Positions 16,108-23,611 of a stretch of DNA of 40,386 bases are shown one piece after another. The DNA comes from an uncultured Phycisphaerales bacterium (GTDB taxonomy: Bacteria > Planctomycetota > Phycisphaerae > Tepidisphaerales > Tepidisphaeraceae). Each line of letters starts with the position of its first letter. The first letter of the stretch is position 1. Location of the stretch: positions 1-40,386 of the forward strand of contig CAIQIQ010000032.1 of NCBI GenBank assembly GCA_903871935.1, read 5' to 3'. The notes under the pieces were generated by a model, which made no database searches, had not been told where the DNA came from, and was given only the letters and a program-made list of their open reading frames with translations. The position numbers and the translations under genes were made by a program.

Positions 16108-16601
16108 GACTGCCCTCCGTCATCTTTCAGGATACGATAGACCTCAATCGGGGCGACGCAGGTTACAGTGACATCACTGCCAAAGCCGACAAAGTGCAGC
16201 GTACCGGTATCACACCGGCCGCTGGCATCGAACGTGATCGTCTGCTGGCCCTCCACGATAGGCAACTCACATTGAATCTCCACACCTTCAGGCACGCTGA
16301 ACACGCGGCCGAACGGCCCGGGAGTGTCGGTGAAGCTGTCCGTGTCATCCTGCACATTCAGCTTCCACTGCCCCAGGCTGGGATCGACGGTAAGCTGGTA
16401 GCTCACGCCGTCGGTCGCCGCCTGGCTGCGTGCCCAACGGGTGAGCGCAATAAACTGCCGGGCAGCATCCTCCGCGCGGCGGCCGCGCGCAAACCCCGAG
16501 AGCGACGGCGCGACCATGGCCAGCGTCGAGGCGATGATCGCCAGCACGAGCACCAGCTCAAGCAGCGTATAGGCTCGAGATTGTTTGGATCGGGAGGTCA
16601 T
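16104..16601 (-). CDS. gspH: Minor pseudopilin GspH
   Basis: A 165-residue pseudopilin. The leader MTSRSKQSRA is cut before YTLLELVLVLAIIASTLA. The residue at -1 is Ala instead of the usual Gly, and Glu5 is kept. The body has ARQFIALTRWARSQAATDG, which is diagnostic of GspH, and a beta-rich C-terminus with ITFDASGRCDTGTLHF. Four-base overlap with gspI. It is separated from gspG by 63 bp holding a strong hairpin and short direct repeats, the only sizeable break inside the G-to-D run. No clear ribosome site is visible. Confidence 0.9.
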   Translation of the reverse strand: MTSRSKQSRAYTLLELVLVLAIIASTLAMVAPSLSGFARGRRAEDAARQFIALTRWARSQAATDGVSYQLTVDPSLGQWKLNVQDDTDSFTDTPGPFGRVFSVPEGVEIQCELPIVEGQQTITFDASGRCDTGTLHFVGFGSDVTVTCVAPIEVYRILKDDGGQS

Positions 16602-16624
16602 TGGTCGTTCGTCACTGGTTCGTT

Positions 16625-16665
16625 GGCATTCGTCACTGGAACCTGTTGTCCAGTGACTGAATGCC
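16625..16665 (-). terminator. Strong stem-loop directly after gspG
   Basis: GGCATTC-GTCACTGG (16625-16639) pairs with CCAGTGAC-T-GAATGCC (16650-16665). That gives 15 base pairs with a single bulged T and a 10-nt loop, beginning at the gspG stop codon. No T-tract follows, so it is more likely an mRNA-stabilising or partial-termination structure than a full terminator. It would favour expression of the major pseudopilin over the downstream minor ones. Confidence 0.5.
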
Positions 16666-17096
16666 TAATTCCCTGTACTCACTGTCCAGTTGTCAATATC
16701 ATCGCCGCCACCGTCCTGGCCGTCGGGACCGAAGGAGAACAGGTCAAAGCCGTTCTGGGCGTGGGTTCCGGGGCATGTATACTGGTACGGGTTGCCCCAT
16801 GGATCGTTAGGCACGCCCTTTTTCAGGTACGGCCCTTTCCAGTTCTTCGCGTTGCTGGGGGCTTCAAACAGGGCCGCGAGACCCTCTTCGGTCGTGGGAT
16901 AGCGCCCCGTGTCAATCTCATAGGCATCAAGCGCAGTCTCCATGTTCGAGATGTCCGTCTTGGCGGCCGCTTCTCGCGCCTGTTCTCCGCGTTTGGCGAA
17001 CTTGGGAACCACCACCGCCGCGAGCACCGCCAGGATGACCAGCACGAGCAGCAGCTCGATCAGGGTAAAGCCGCTTCGATAGGAAACACGTAACAT
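16665..17096 (-). CDS. gspG: Major pseudopilin GspG
   Basis: The main subunit of the type II pseudopilus, 143 residues. The leader MLRVSYRSG is cut before FTLIELLLVLVILAVLAAVVVPKF. The canonical GspG body follows: DISNMETALDAYEIDTGRYP, TTEEGLAALF, GPYLKKGVPNDPWGNPYQY and the calcium-site region FSFGPDGQDGGGDDI with clustered aspartates. The length is typical. It lies 38 bp after gspF and is followed by a strong hairpin. Confidence 0.97.
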   Translation of the reverse strand: MLRVSYRSGFTLIELLLVLVILAVLAAVVVPKFAKRGEQAREAAAKTDISNMETALDAYEIDTGRYPTTEEGLAALFEAPSNAKNWKGPYLKKGVPNDPWGNPYQYTCPGTHAQNGFDLFSFGPDGQDGGGDDIDNWTVSTGN

Positions 17097-17134
17097 TGTT
17101 CAACGCTCCTTTGCATCCCCTCATTTGGGGCGAA

Positions 17135-18361
17135 CTACTTGATCAAATCCTGCAGGTTGAAAATCGGCAGCAACATTCCAACGACCACCGTGCCGATCAG
17201 GCCGGCCATAATAAACAGCAGCAGTGGCTCAGCCAGCGCCACCAGCATCCGCAGGCGGCGGTCCAATTCTGATTCATAAACGATGGCAAGCCGGACCAGT
17301 TCCTTGTCGAGCCTGCCGGTCTCTTCGGCGATCGCGATCATCTCGATGACCGATGGCGGGAACATCGCCGAAGCGGTACCCAGGCTGCGGGCAAGCGATG
17401 CCCCGCGCTGCACGGCTTCAATGCCGCCGCCCACCGTATCGGCAAGCGTCTGGTTTCCAATCGCTTCCTTTGCCACTTTCAGCGAGGCGACCAATGGAAC
17501 GCCGGCCCCCAATAGCGTGCCCAGCATGCGCGAAAAGCGAACCAGGGCAAAGTGGGCAACAACCTTGCCCAGCATCGGCACGCCCAATGTCATCCGCTCA
17601 AGCTGGCGGCGGCCAGCCTCGGTGGCAATCGCCCGGCGGACCATCACCACGATCACCGTCACTGCGGCAGCGACGAACAGGCCATAGTGCGTGACCAGGG
17701 CACTGGCAAACAGAATGCCCCGGGTCAGGACCGGCAGTGCCGCACCGAAATCGGCGAAAATGGCGGAGAAACGCGGAATGAAGAACGTGAGCAGAAATAT
17801 CAGGACCGCGATCGCCACAACGCCAAGCACACACGGATAAACCATGGCGGCCTTGACGCGCCCGGTGAGATCACGTTCCCGTGTGCGGAAATCGGCGATC
17901 TGGCCAAGCACAACATCGAGAAAGCCGCCGGCCTCGCCGGCGCGAACCATCGCGACATAAATGCTGGAAAAGACCTCGGGGTGCTGCGCAAGGGTATCGG
18001 CGAGTGCGGTGCCGCCGACCACTTCGTCGTGGACTTCCTCCCAGAGCTTGTGCGGGCCGGGGGCGGAGGACTCACGGCAAAGCAGGTGCAATGCACGGGA
18101 AAGCGGCACACCGCCGCCCAGCAGGGTCGCCAACTCGCGCGTGAAACTCTCAACATGGGCCTGGGTGACGCGATTGCCTCCAAACATGGGTCTGCGGACG
18201 CCAGAGGGCTTTTGTTCGCCCTGCACCTGCTCGGCGATCTGAACCGGGTGCAGTCCACGTGAGGATATCTCCGCGATGGCGGCAGCGCGGGTGGGCGCGG
18301 GGATGGTGCCGGCCGTTGAACTGCCATCCGATCCGAGCGCTGTGTAAGCAAATACTGCCAT
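17135..18361 (-). CDS. gspF: Type II secretion inner-membrane platform protein GspF
   Basis: A 408-residue polytopic platform protein. The N-terminal FAYTALGSDGSSTAGTI and the first cytoplasmic repeat TRELATLLGGGVPLSRAL are followed by a membrane helix pair around VLGVVAIAVLIFLLTFFI. The second repeat RFSRMLGTLLGAGVPLVASLKV precedes the C-terminal helix PLLLFIMAGLIGTVVVGML. Two related repeats plus three membrane segments is the GspF/PilC plan. The ATG at 18361 is preferred over 18367 because AAAGGGA is then seven bases upstream. It begins 11 bp after the gspE stop. Confidence 0.95.
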   Translation of the reverse strand: MAVFAYTALGSDGSSTAGTIPAPTRAAAIAEISSRGLHPVQIAEQVQGEQKPSGVRRPMFGGNRVTQAHVESFTRELATLLGGGVPLSRALHLLCRESSAPGPHKLWEEVHDEVVGGTALADTLAQHPEVFSSIYVAMVRAGEAGGFLDVVLGQIADFRTRERDLTGRVKAAMVYPCVLGVVAIAVLIFLLTFFIPRFSAIFADFGAALPVLTRGILFASALVTHYGLFVAAAVTVIVVMVRRAIATEAGRRQLERMTLGVPMLGKVVAHFALVRFSRMLGTLLGAGVPLVASLKVAKEAIGNQTLADTVGGGIEAVQRGASLARSLGTASAMFPPSVIEMIAIAEETGRLDKELVRLAIVYESELDRRLRMLVALAEPLLLFIMAGLIGTVVVGMLLPIFNLQDLIK

Positions 18362-18372
18362 GGACATTCCCT

Positions 18373-20112
18373 TTACCCGTTGGCGATCGCAATCTCGGGA
18401 AGCCGCGCGGCATTATCACGCTCAGCCTGAGCCGATCCCGGATCCTCATTCTTCGTCGCGCGAACGACTTCTTCGATCGTTGTCCGTCCTTCCCGCACCA
18501 GCCGCCAGCCGTCGCCGCGCAAGCTGCTCATGCCTTCCTGTACCGCAACCCTGCGGATCTTGCCTGAGCTGGCGCGGTCCAGAATCAGGGCACGGATATC
18601 CTCTGACACATGCATAAGTTCAAACACGCCTTGCCGGCCGCGATAGCCGGTCCCCATGCAGTTTCGGCATCCACGTCCGCGATACACCACGTCAGGCACT
18701 TCTGCGCCATACTCGGCCCGCAGCGCCTCAAGGTCGGCGCTTGGCATCTCTTCCTTACAGTGCTTGCAGATCACACGCACCAGACGTTGTGCAAGCACCA
18801 TTTCAAGCGATGAGGCAACCAGATAGGGCTCAATGCCCATATCGATCAGACGCGTGGTGGCGCTGGGGGCATCATTGGTGTGCAGGGTGCTGAACACCAG
18901 GTGACCGGTGAGCGACGCCTGCACCGCAATCTCTGCGGTTTCACGATCGCGGATTTCGCCGATCAGAACGACATCGGGGTCGTGACGCAGAATCGCACGC
19001 AAGCCGGCCCCAAAGGTCAGGCCCGTCTTCGTTGAGACCTGAATCTGGTTGATGCCTGCAAGTTGGTACTCGACCGGATCTTCAATCGTAACGATCTTCT
19101 GATCAATACTGTTGATGCGGGAGAGCGCTGCGTAGAGGGTAGTCGTCTTGCCGGAGCCGGTTGGACCCGTAACAAGCACGATTCCGTGCGGCAGTTCCAG
19201 CACGCGGTGAAAGACCTTGCGGTCGCGGGCGCTCATGCCCAGATGCTCCATACCCAGCAGCGCATCGCCACGATCGAGGATACGCAGCACAACCGCTTCG
19301 CCGTGGATCATCGGAATGACGGAGACGCGAAGGTCGATCTCGCGCCCGGCCACCTTCACGCGAATACGGCCATCCTGGGGAAGCCGCTTCTCGGCAATAT
19401 CGAGATGACTCAGAATCTTCAAGCGCGACACAATCGCGGCCTGGTAGTGCCGCACTTCAGGAGGAATGCTCGCTTCCTGCAGCATACCGTCAATCCGGTA
19501 GCGCACGCGAAGGGCATTCTCAAACGGCTCGACATGCACGTCAGTGGCCTGTAGTTCCAATGCCTCGGCGAGAACCTGGTTCACGAAGCGGATGATCGAG
19601 GCATCCTCGGCCGCGACCGTAAGGTCAAGATCATCGTTCTCTTCATCCAGAACCTTGATCCCGCCTTCGTTCTCATTCTCCATGGACTGCAGCGTATCGG
19701 CGCCGATGCCCAGCAGCCGCTTGATGCAAAGGTCGATCTCGGACAGCGGAGCAAGCGCCGGGCGCATCTCACGTCCGGTCGCCAGGCGCAATTCATCAAG
19801 CCCTGCCGTATCGAAGACGCGGCAGGTGGCGACAACCACTGCGCCGTTCTCTTCACTCATCGGCAGAAGGTGATGAGCCAGAAGCACCTTGGCGGGAAAC
19901 CGCTGCAGGAAATCCTTGGGAGCCGTGAACTCGCCCAGTTCGACGTAAGGCAGATCATAGTAGGCGGCCAGAACGCGCAGGGCCGCATCCTCGGGCGCCA
20001 CCTGGCGGATGGCATCCTCCAGCGGCATCGTCTTGGTCGCCACACGCACCTTTTCGGCGCCAGCGGCGTCCAGCACACCTTTCTCCATCAGTACTTTAAC
20101 TGCGTCATCCAT
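18373..20112 (-). CDS. gspE: Type II secretion ATPase GspE
   Basis: The cytoplasmic hexameric ATPase that drives pseudopilus assembly, 579 residues. The N-terminal domain (about 1-130) has the LAAYYDLPYVEL segment that meets GspL. Walker A is GPTGSGKTTT (316-325), the Asp box is TIEDPVEY, Walker B is VVLIGEIRDRET, the His box is LTGHLVFSTLHTNDA, and two CxxC pairs at about 449/452 and 482/485 form the zinc finger. All catalytic motifs are intact. The ATG at 20112 has GGGGA upstream and gives the family-typical start. It is the first secretion gene, about 40 bp after a terminator that ends paralogue A, so it may need read-through or its own promoter. Confidence 0.96.
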   Translation of the reverse strand: MDDAVKVLMEKGVLDAAGAEKVRVATKTMPLEDAIRQVAPEDAALRVLAAYYDLPYVELGEFTAPKDFLQRFPAKVLLAHHLLPMSEENGAVVVATCRVFDTAGLDELRLATGREMRPALAPLSEIDLCIKRLLGIGADTLQSMENENEGGIKVLDEENDDLDLTVAAEDASIIRFVNQVLAEALELQATDVHVEPFENALRVRYRIDGMLQEASIPPEVRHYQAAIVSRLKILSHLDIAEKRLPQDGRIRVKVAGREIDLRVSVIPMIHGEAVVLRILDRGDALLGMEHLGMSARDRKVFHRVLELPHGIVLVTGPTGSGKTTTLYAALSRINSIDQKIVTIEDPVEYQLAGINQIQVSTKTGLTFGAGLRAILRHDPDVVLIGEIRDRETAEIAVQASLTGHLVFSTLHTNDAPSATTRLIDMGIEPYLVASSLEMVLAQRLVRVICKHCKEEMPSADLEALRAEYGAEVPDVVYRGRGCRNCMGTGYRGRQGVFELMHVSEDIRALILDRASSGKIRRVAVQEGMSSLRGDGWRLVREGRTTIEEVVRATKNEDPGSAQAERDNAARLPEIAIANG

Positions 20113-20141
20113 GGCATTGTCCCCAGGATCGGCATGTAGCG

Positions 20142-20188
20142 GCAAAACACCCCGCGGTGAGCGGCCTTGGCGGACCGCTCACCGCGGG
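20142..20188 (-). terminator. Intrinsic terminator after paralogue A
   Basis: A perfect 14-bp stem (20151-20164 with 20175-20188) and a 10-nt loop are followed on the minus strand by GTGTTTTGC. The same hairpin with an 11-bp stem recurs after paralogue B, so the terminator was duplicated with the gene. Confidence 0.75.
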
Positions 20189-20198
20189 CAACATCGAC

Positions 20199-20774
20199 CT
20201 ATTCAAGCATTCCCCTCGCCACCAGTACGGCTTCCTGCCGTGCCGTCAGCACTTCCTTCAACTCGGCCTGAGCCGCAGCCAGGTCCGTATGAGCCTTGGT
20301 GCGGGCATCACGCAAGGCTTGGAGCTTAACCTTGATCTGCTCAGGCGTGGAGTCCTTGTTGCCCAAGGCATCCTGAAGATCTTTGGATGCAGCGGCAACC
20401 GGGCTCTGCGGCGTATTGTCGGCAGGTGCGGCGCCAGCCCCGCCACCTCCCGCGCCACCGCGCCGCCCGCCAGCGCCGCCACCAGCGCGATTGGCCTGCT
20501 GTGCCGTCATCACCTTCTCAACCTTGGGCTGCAATGCCGTCCATTCCTCGTCGGTGGCGCCCAGCGCTTCCTTCAACTGCGTCATCATGCGCTCGCGCAT
20601 CTGCGCTGGATCCATTCGCTGCCTGCCGCCGCCACCACCCGCACCACCGCCAGCGCCGCCACCACGCTGCCTGCCGCCACCGCCTCCCGCGGCCTGCGCC
20701 AGTACCGGAGTGCTCAACGCACCAGCCATCCCAAGACTCAGCACGACCATCAATACTGTTCTGCTTCCGATCAT
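20199..20774 (-). CDS. Secreted Gly/Ala-rich paralogue A of the sigma-locus array
   Basis: A 191-residue exported protein. The signal peptide MIGSRTVLMVVLSLGMAGAL ends in LAQ. A Gly/Arg-rich stretch and the helical motif LGATDEEWTALQPKVEKVM follow, then a second Gly-rich linker. The C-terminal helix region has STPEQIKVKLQALRDA and ends RQEAVLVARGMLE. It is nearly identical to paralogue B and related to C and D. The C-terminal end 'L..RQEAVLV..G.L' recalls Spy/CpxP-type periplasmic sensors ('LTPEQ'), but I cannot assign the family. The ATG at 20774 has AAGGAGAGA upstream. The frame upstream of it runs through the B terminator and is not coding. Confidence 0.85.
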   Translation of the reverse strand: MIGSRTVLMVVLSLGMAGALSTPVLAQAAGGGGGRQRGGGAGGGAGGGGGRQRMDPAQMRERMMTQLKEALGATDEEWTALQPKVEKVMTAQQANRAGGGAGGRRGGAGGGGAGAAPADNTPQSPVAAASKDLQDALGNKDSTPEQIKVKLQALRDARTKAHTDLAAAQAELKEVLTARQEAVLVARGMLE

Positions 20775-20810
20775 GTGTCTCTCCTTGGAAAGATGAACGC
20801 ACCTAGCGGC

Positions 20811-20852
20811 AAAACGCCCCGCGGTGAGCGGCCCTGGCGGACCGCTCACCGC
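20811..20852 (-). terminator. Intrinsic terminator after paralogue B
   Basis: A perfect 11-bp stem, GCGGTGAGCGG (20821-20831) with CCGCTCACCGC (20842-20852), is followed on the minus strand by GGGGCGTTTT. It is a clear copy of the hairpin after paralogue A and lies between B and the A start. Confidence 0.7.
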
Positions 20853-20867
20853 TCAGGCATCATCGAC

Positions 20868-21395
20868 CTATTCGAGCATTCCCCTTGCCACCAGCACGGC
20901 TTCCTGCCGGGCCGTGAGCACTTCCTTCAACTCGGCCTGGGCCGCAACTAGATCCGTGTGCGCCTTTGTGCGCGCGTCACGCAAGGCCTGGAGCTTAACC
21001 TTGATCTGCTCAGGCGTGGAGTCCTTGTTGCCCAAGACATCCTGAAGGTCTTTGGATGCAGAAGCAACCGGGCTCTGCGGCGCATTGTCGGCAGGTGCGG
21101 CGCCACCGCGCCCACCGCCAAAGCCACCAAAGCCTCCACCGCGACTGGCCTGCTGCGCCGTCATCACCTTGTCAACCTTGGGCTGCAGTGCCGTCCATTC
21201 CTCATCGGTGGCACCCAGCGCTTCCTTCAACTGCGTCATCATGCGCTCGCGCATCTGCGCTGGATCCATTCGCTGCCTGCCGCCGCCGCCGCCACCCCCA
21301 CCTCCGCCGCCCGCCTGGGCCATGGCTGGAGTGCTCAACGCGCCGGCCATACCAAGGCTCAGCACGAACAATAGGACTGCTCTACTTCCGATCAT
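20868..21395 (-). CDS. Secreted Gly-rich paralogue B of the sigma-locus array
   Basis: A 175-residue exported protein. The signal peptide MIGSRAVLLFVLSLGMAGAL ends AMAQ, followed by a run of about eleven glycines, then RQRMDPAQMRERMMTQLKEA and LGATDEEWTALQPKVDKVM. A Phe/Gly-rich linker leads to the STPEQIKVKLQALRDA block and the RQEAVLVARGMLE end. The two conserved blocks are identical or nearly so to A; the glycine linkers differ most. A and B therefore look like a recent tandem duplication. AAGGAGAGA precedes the ATG. Function unknown; probably periplasmic and helical. Confidence 0.85.
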   Translation of the reverse strand: MIGSRAVLLFVLSLGMAGALSTPAMAQAGGGGGGGGGGGRQRMDPAQMRERMMTQLKEALGATDEEWTALQPKVDKVMTAQQASRGGGFGGFGGGRGGAAPADNAPQSPVASASKDLQDVLGNKDSTPEQIKVKLQALRDARTKAHTDLVAAQAELKEVLTARQEAVLVARGMLE

Positions 21396-21530
21396 GTGTC
21401 TCTCCTTTCAAAGATAGACGCTTTGACCACTTTCTCTTATTGCACCGCCGACCGCGTAGCCGGCGAATCTGATTCTGGTCTACGGGAACACATCGCCATT
21501 TCATTCAGCATTGCTTCGCACGACATCGAC

Positions 21531-22010
21531 TCAATCAAGAAGCCCCTGCGATACCATCACGGCTTCCTGCCGGGCATTGAGCAGAGCTTTCACCTCGGCC
21601 TCGGCCGCGACGACATCCGCATCAGCCTTTGCCCTGGCATCCTGCAATGCCTGAAGCTTGACCTTGATCTGCTCGGGCGTGGAGTCTTTCCTCTCCACCG
21701 TTCCCTGCAACTCACGGACGGCCACAGCAACCGGGCCCTGCATCGCTGCATCGGTGGAAGGTAAATAACTACCGCGTCCCACGAACCCAATCTGGCTCAA
21801 CTTCTGGGCGTCTCGCAACTTCGCGATCTTGGGCTGCAGCACCTTCCATTCTTCTTGCGTAACACCCAGCGACTCCTTCAATCTCGCTTCAATGCGCTGG
21901 CGCATCTTCACCGGATCAAAGCGCTCCTCCTGCGCCATCGCGGGAATGCTCGTCGCGCCGGCCATTCCCAGACCAAGCACGAACATCAAGGCTGCTTTGC
22001 TACTGAACAT
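21531..22010 (-). CDS. Secreted paralogue C of the sigma-locus array
   Basis: A 159-residue exported protein with signal peptide MFSSKAALMFVLGLGMAGAT ending AMAQ. It keeps the framework of A and B: RFDPVKMRQRIEARLKESLG, VTQEEWKVLQPKIAKL, STPEQIKVKLQALQDA and the C-terminal RQEAVMVSQGLLD. It lacks the glycine linkers, so it shows what the folded core looks like: two helical blocks joined by about 40 variable residues. GGGAGAGAG precedes the ATG. The 134-bp gap to B contains a palindrome-rich segment similar to the C/D gap. Confidence 0.82.
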   Translation of the reverse strand: MFSSKAALMFVLGLGMAGATSIPAMAQEERFDPVKMRQRIEARLKESLGVTQEEWKVLQPKIAKLRDAQKLSQIGFVGRGSYLPSTDAAMQGPVAVAVRELQGTVERKDSTPEQIKVKLQALQDARAKADADVVAAEAEVKALLNARQEAVMVSQGLLD

Positions 22011-22079
22011 GTCTCTCTCCCATCAAAGATGCACGCTTTAGGTATCCAATTACCGCATCGACGGCTTTGCCGGCGGCAG

Positions 22080-22583
22080 CTATTCAAGGTACTGATGCAA
22101 CACAAGGATCGCTTGTTGCCGGACATTTACCGCAGCCTTCAACTCTGCGCGAGCCGCGGCCAATTCCGCACGAATCTTGGCCTTCTCATCGCGTAAAGCC
22201 TGCAGTTTCGCCTTAATCTCATCGACTGTGGCGTCCTTACTGGTTACGGCGCGACGCAAATCGCGGCTCGCCTCGGCGATGGGAATCGCCGGTCCTGGAT
22301 TTGCATCCGTGGCGCCGGCGACGCCGCCGCCACCACCGAAGCGATTCCGGGACCGGAGCACGAATACCTTGTCGAGTATGGGCTCCAGCGTCTGCCACTC
22401 ACTCTGGGTCACACCCAGCACATCTGCCAGTTCCCCACGGATTATGCGCGCACGGTTCTGCTGCTCGTCGCCAGTGTCCGTTTTCGCGCCGCCGCCGTTC
22501 TGTTGCGCCAGCGCGGAGATGCTCAATGCGCCGGCCATTCCCAGGCCAAGCACAAACATCAAGACTGCTCTGTGTTGAATCAT
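22080..22583 (-). CDS. Secreted paralogue D of the sigma-locus array
   Basis: A 167-residue exported protein, the most divergent of the four. The signal peptide MIQHRAVLMFVLGLGMAGAL ends LAQ. Next come a polar stretch, RIIRGELADVLGVTQSEWQT with LEPILDKVF, a short Gly run, and the C-terminal block ATVDEIKAKLQALRDEKAKI ending RQQAILVLHQYLE. The spacing of the two blocks matches the other copies. AAAGGAGAGAG precedes the ATG at 22583. It is the copy nearest to the Spy-like gene and sigma/anti-sigma pair, and may be the ancestral member. Confidence 0.82.
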   Translation of the reverse strand: MIQHRAVLMFVLGLGMAGALSISALAQQNGGGAKTDTGDEQQNRARIIRGELADVLGVTQSEWQTLEPILDKVFVLRSRNRFGGGGGVAGATDANPGPAIPIAEASRDLRRAVTSKDATVDEIKAKLQALRDEKAKIRAELAAARAELKAAVNVRQQAILVLHQYLE

Positions 22584-22626
22584 CTCTCTCTCCTTTTCAA
22601 AGCCAGATGCCTGGAACATTGAACTC

Positions 22627-23145
22627 CTATTTCACAACCGGCTGCGTTGACGAGGGATTCGTTCCGGGTCTGCGAGAACCGAATGATCCCTTCTTCAGCA
22701 GTTCCTCATACTTCACGCGCTGCTCGGGGTTGAGGATCAACTTGGTTTGCTCAACCGCCTTCGCAAGGGCCTTCTCACGCTCACGGCTCAATTCCTCTTC
22801 CTGCTGTTCAAAGCGGGCCAGCACTTTCTCGTAGGCAGCTTTGTTTTCGACGGGGATCAAAGCGGCAATCCCCTCATCACGCTCTTTAATCAACTGCCGG
22901 CGGGCGTCATGCCGTCCCTGCCCGCCTCGTTCGCCTTGTCTGCCTTGACCTTCTGGAAGCATCGCCGACCAGATCGATTTCATCTTCTCGCGCTGCTCGA
23001 GTGTCAGTTTCAATTCGTCGGCCAGCCATGACCGCTCCTGTGGACGCGGAGAGTTGTTATGGCGGGGTAGGCTCCAGCCGATCACCGTGCCGCTGCCCAG
23101 GGCCACGACAAACACCAGTACCGTCAATAGAAGTTGCCTGCTCAC
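22627..23145 (-). CDS. Membrane-anchored Spy/CpxP/ZraP-like periplasmic protein
   Basis: A 172-residue protein. Residues 4-22 (QLLLTVLVFVVALGSGTVI) form an N-terminal membrane anchor. The periplasmic part is helical and very charged: WLADELKLTLEQREKMKSIW is an LTxxQ-type motif, and a second one, LILNPEQRVKYEELL, lies near the C-terminus. Two such motifs are the signature of the Spy/CpxP/CnrR fold, which senses misfolded protein or metals. The start is GTG at 23145, whose GTGA overlaps the anti-sigma stop, so it is translationally coupled. It could act as a third component of the sigma/anti-sigma switch. Metal-binding His/Cys clusters are not evident. Confidence 0.75.
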   Translation of the reverse strand: MSRQLLLTVLVFVVALGSGTVIGWSLPRHNNSPRPQERSWLADELKLTLEQREKMKSIWSAMLPEGQGRQGERGGQGRHDARRQLIKERDEGIAALIPVENKAAYEKVLARFEQQEEELSREREKALAKAVEQTKLILNPEQRVKYEELLKKGSFGSRRPGTNPSSTQPVVK

Positions 23146-23600
23146 TTGTCTGCGCCTCCAAAGGCAAGGTCCGTAACTACCCACTGGGCGGTCGCGACCT
23201 CTTCGGCCGTGCCAGCCACAACATCGTCAGCCCTTGATGCGCCAGGCGTAATGGCTATGCGTTCCCATGCCGTGGGTGCGGATATGCTTCCACCCTGTGA
23301 GGCCCAGAGCACCGTGACCAGAGCCAGCGTTGCCGCGAGACTCGATAGTGACAGCGCCAACCGGCGCAGATGGCTGAAGCTTTCAACATCAACTGCATGG
23401 TGCAGCCGGGCCATCGACATCATGGACAGCCGTGGGGCATCCCATGCCTTAAGCGTCCCGGAGATCCGACGCATTGACTCCAGTTCGGCAACACAGGTTT
23501 GACATGCCGCGATGTGCCGCTCCAGCGCCGCACGCTGCCCCTCGGGCAGTTCCCCGTCCAGATACGTACTGAGTCTTTCGCTGAACTCGCATTGGTTCAT
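23142..23600 (-). CDS. Anti-sigma factor (zinc-type, single membrane helix)
   Basis: A 152-residue protein. The N-terminal ZAS domain includes FSERLSTYLDGELPEGQRAA and the zinc motif HIAACQTC (H-x3-C-x2-C). A membrane helix follows at about residues 83-103 (LALSLSSLAATLALVTVLW), then a short periplasmic tail of about 50 residues. It would hold the adjacent ECF factor at the membrane. The ATG at 23600 follows GAGGG at good spacing; an ATG at 23615 overlapping the sigma stop (ATGA) is also possible. It is coupled to the Spy-like gene by a GTGA overlap. Confidence 0.88.
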   Translation of the reverse strand: MNQCEFSERLSTYLDGELPEGQRAALERHIAACQTCVAELESMRRISGTLKAWDAPRLSMMSMARLHHAVDVESFSHLRRLALSLSSLAATLALVTVLWASQGGSISAPTAWERIAITPGASRADDVVAGTAEEVATAQWVVTDLAFGGADK

Positions 23601-23611
23601 GATTGTGACCC

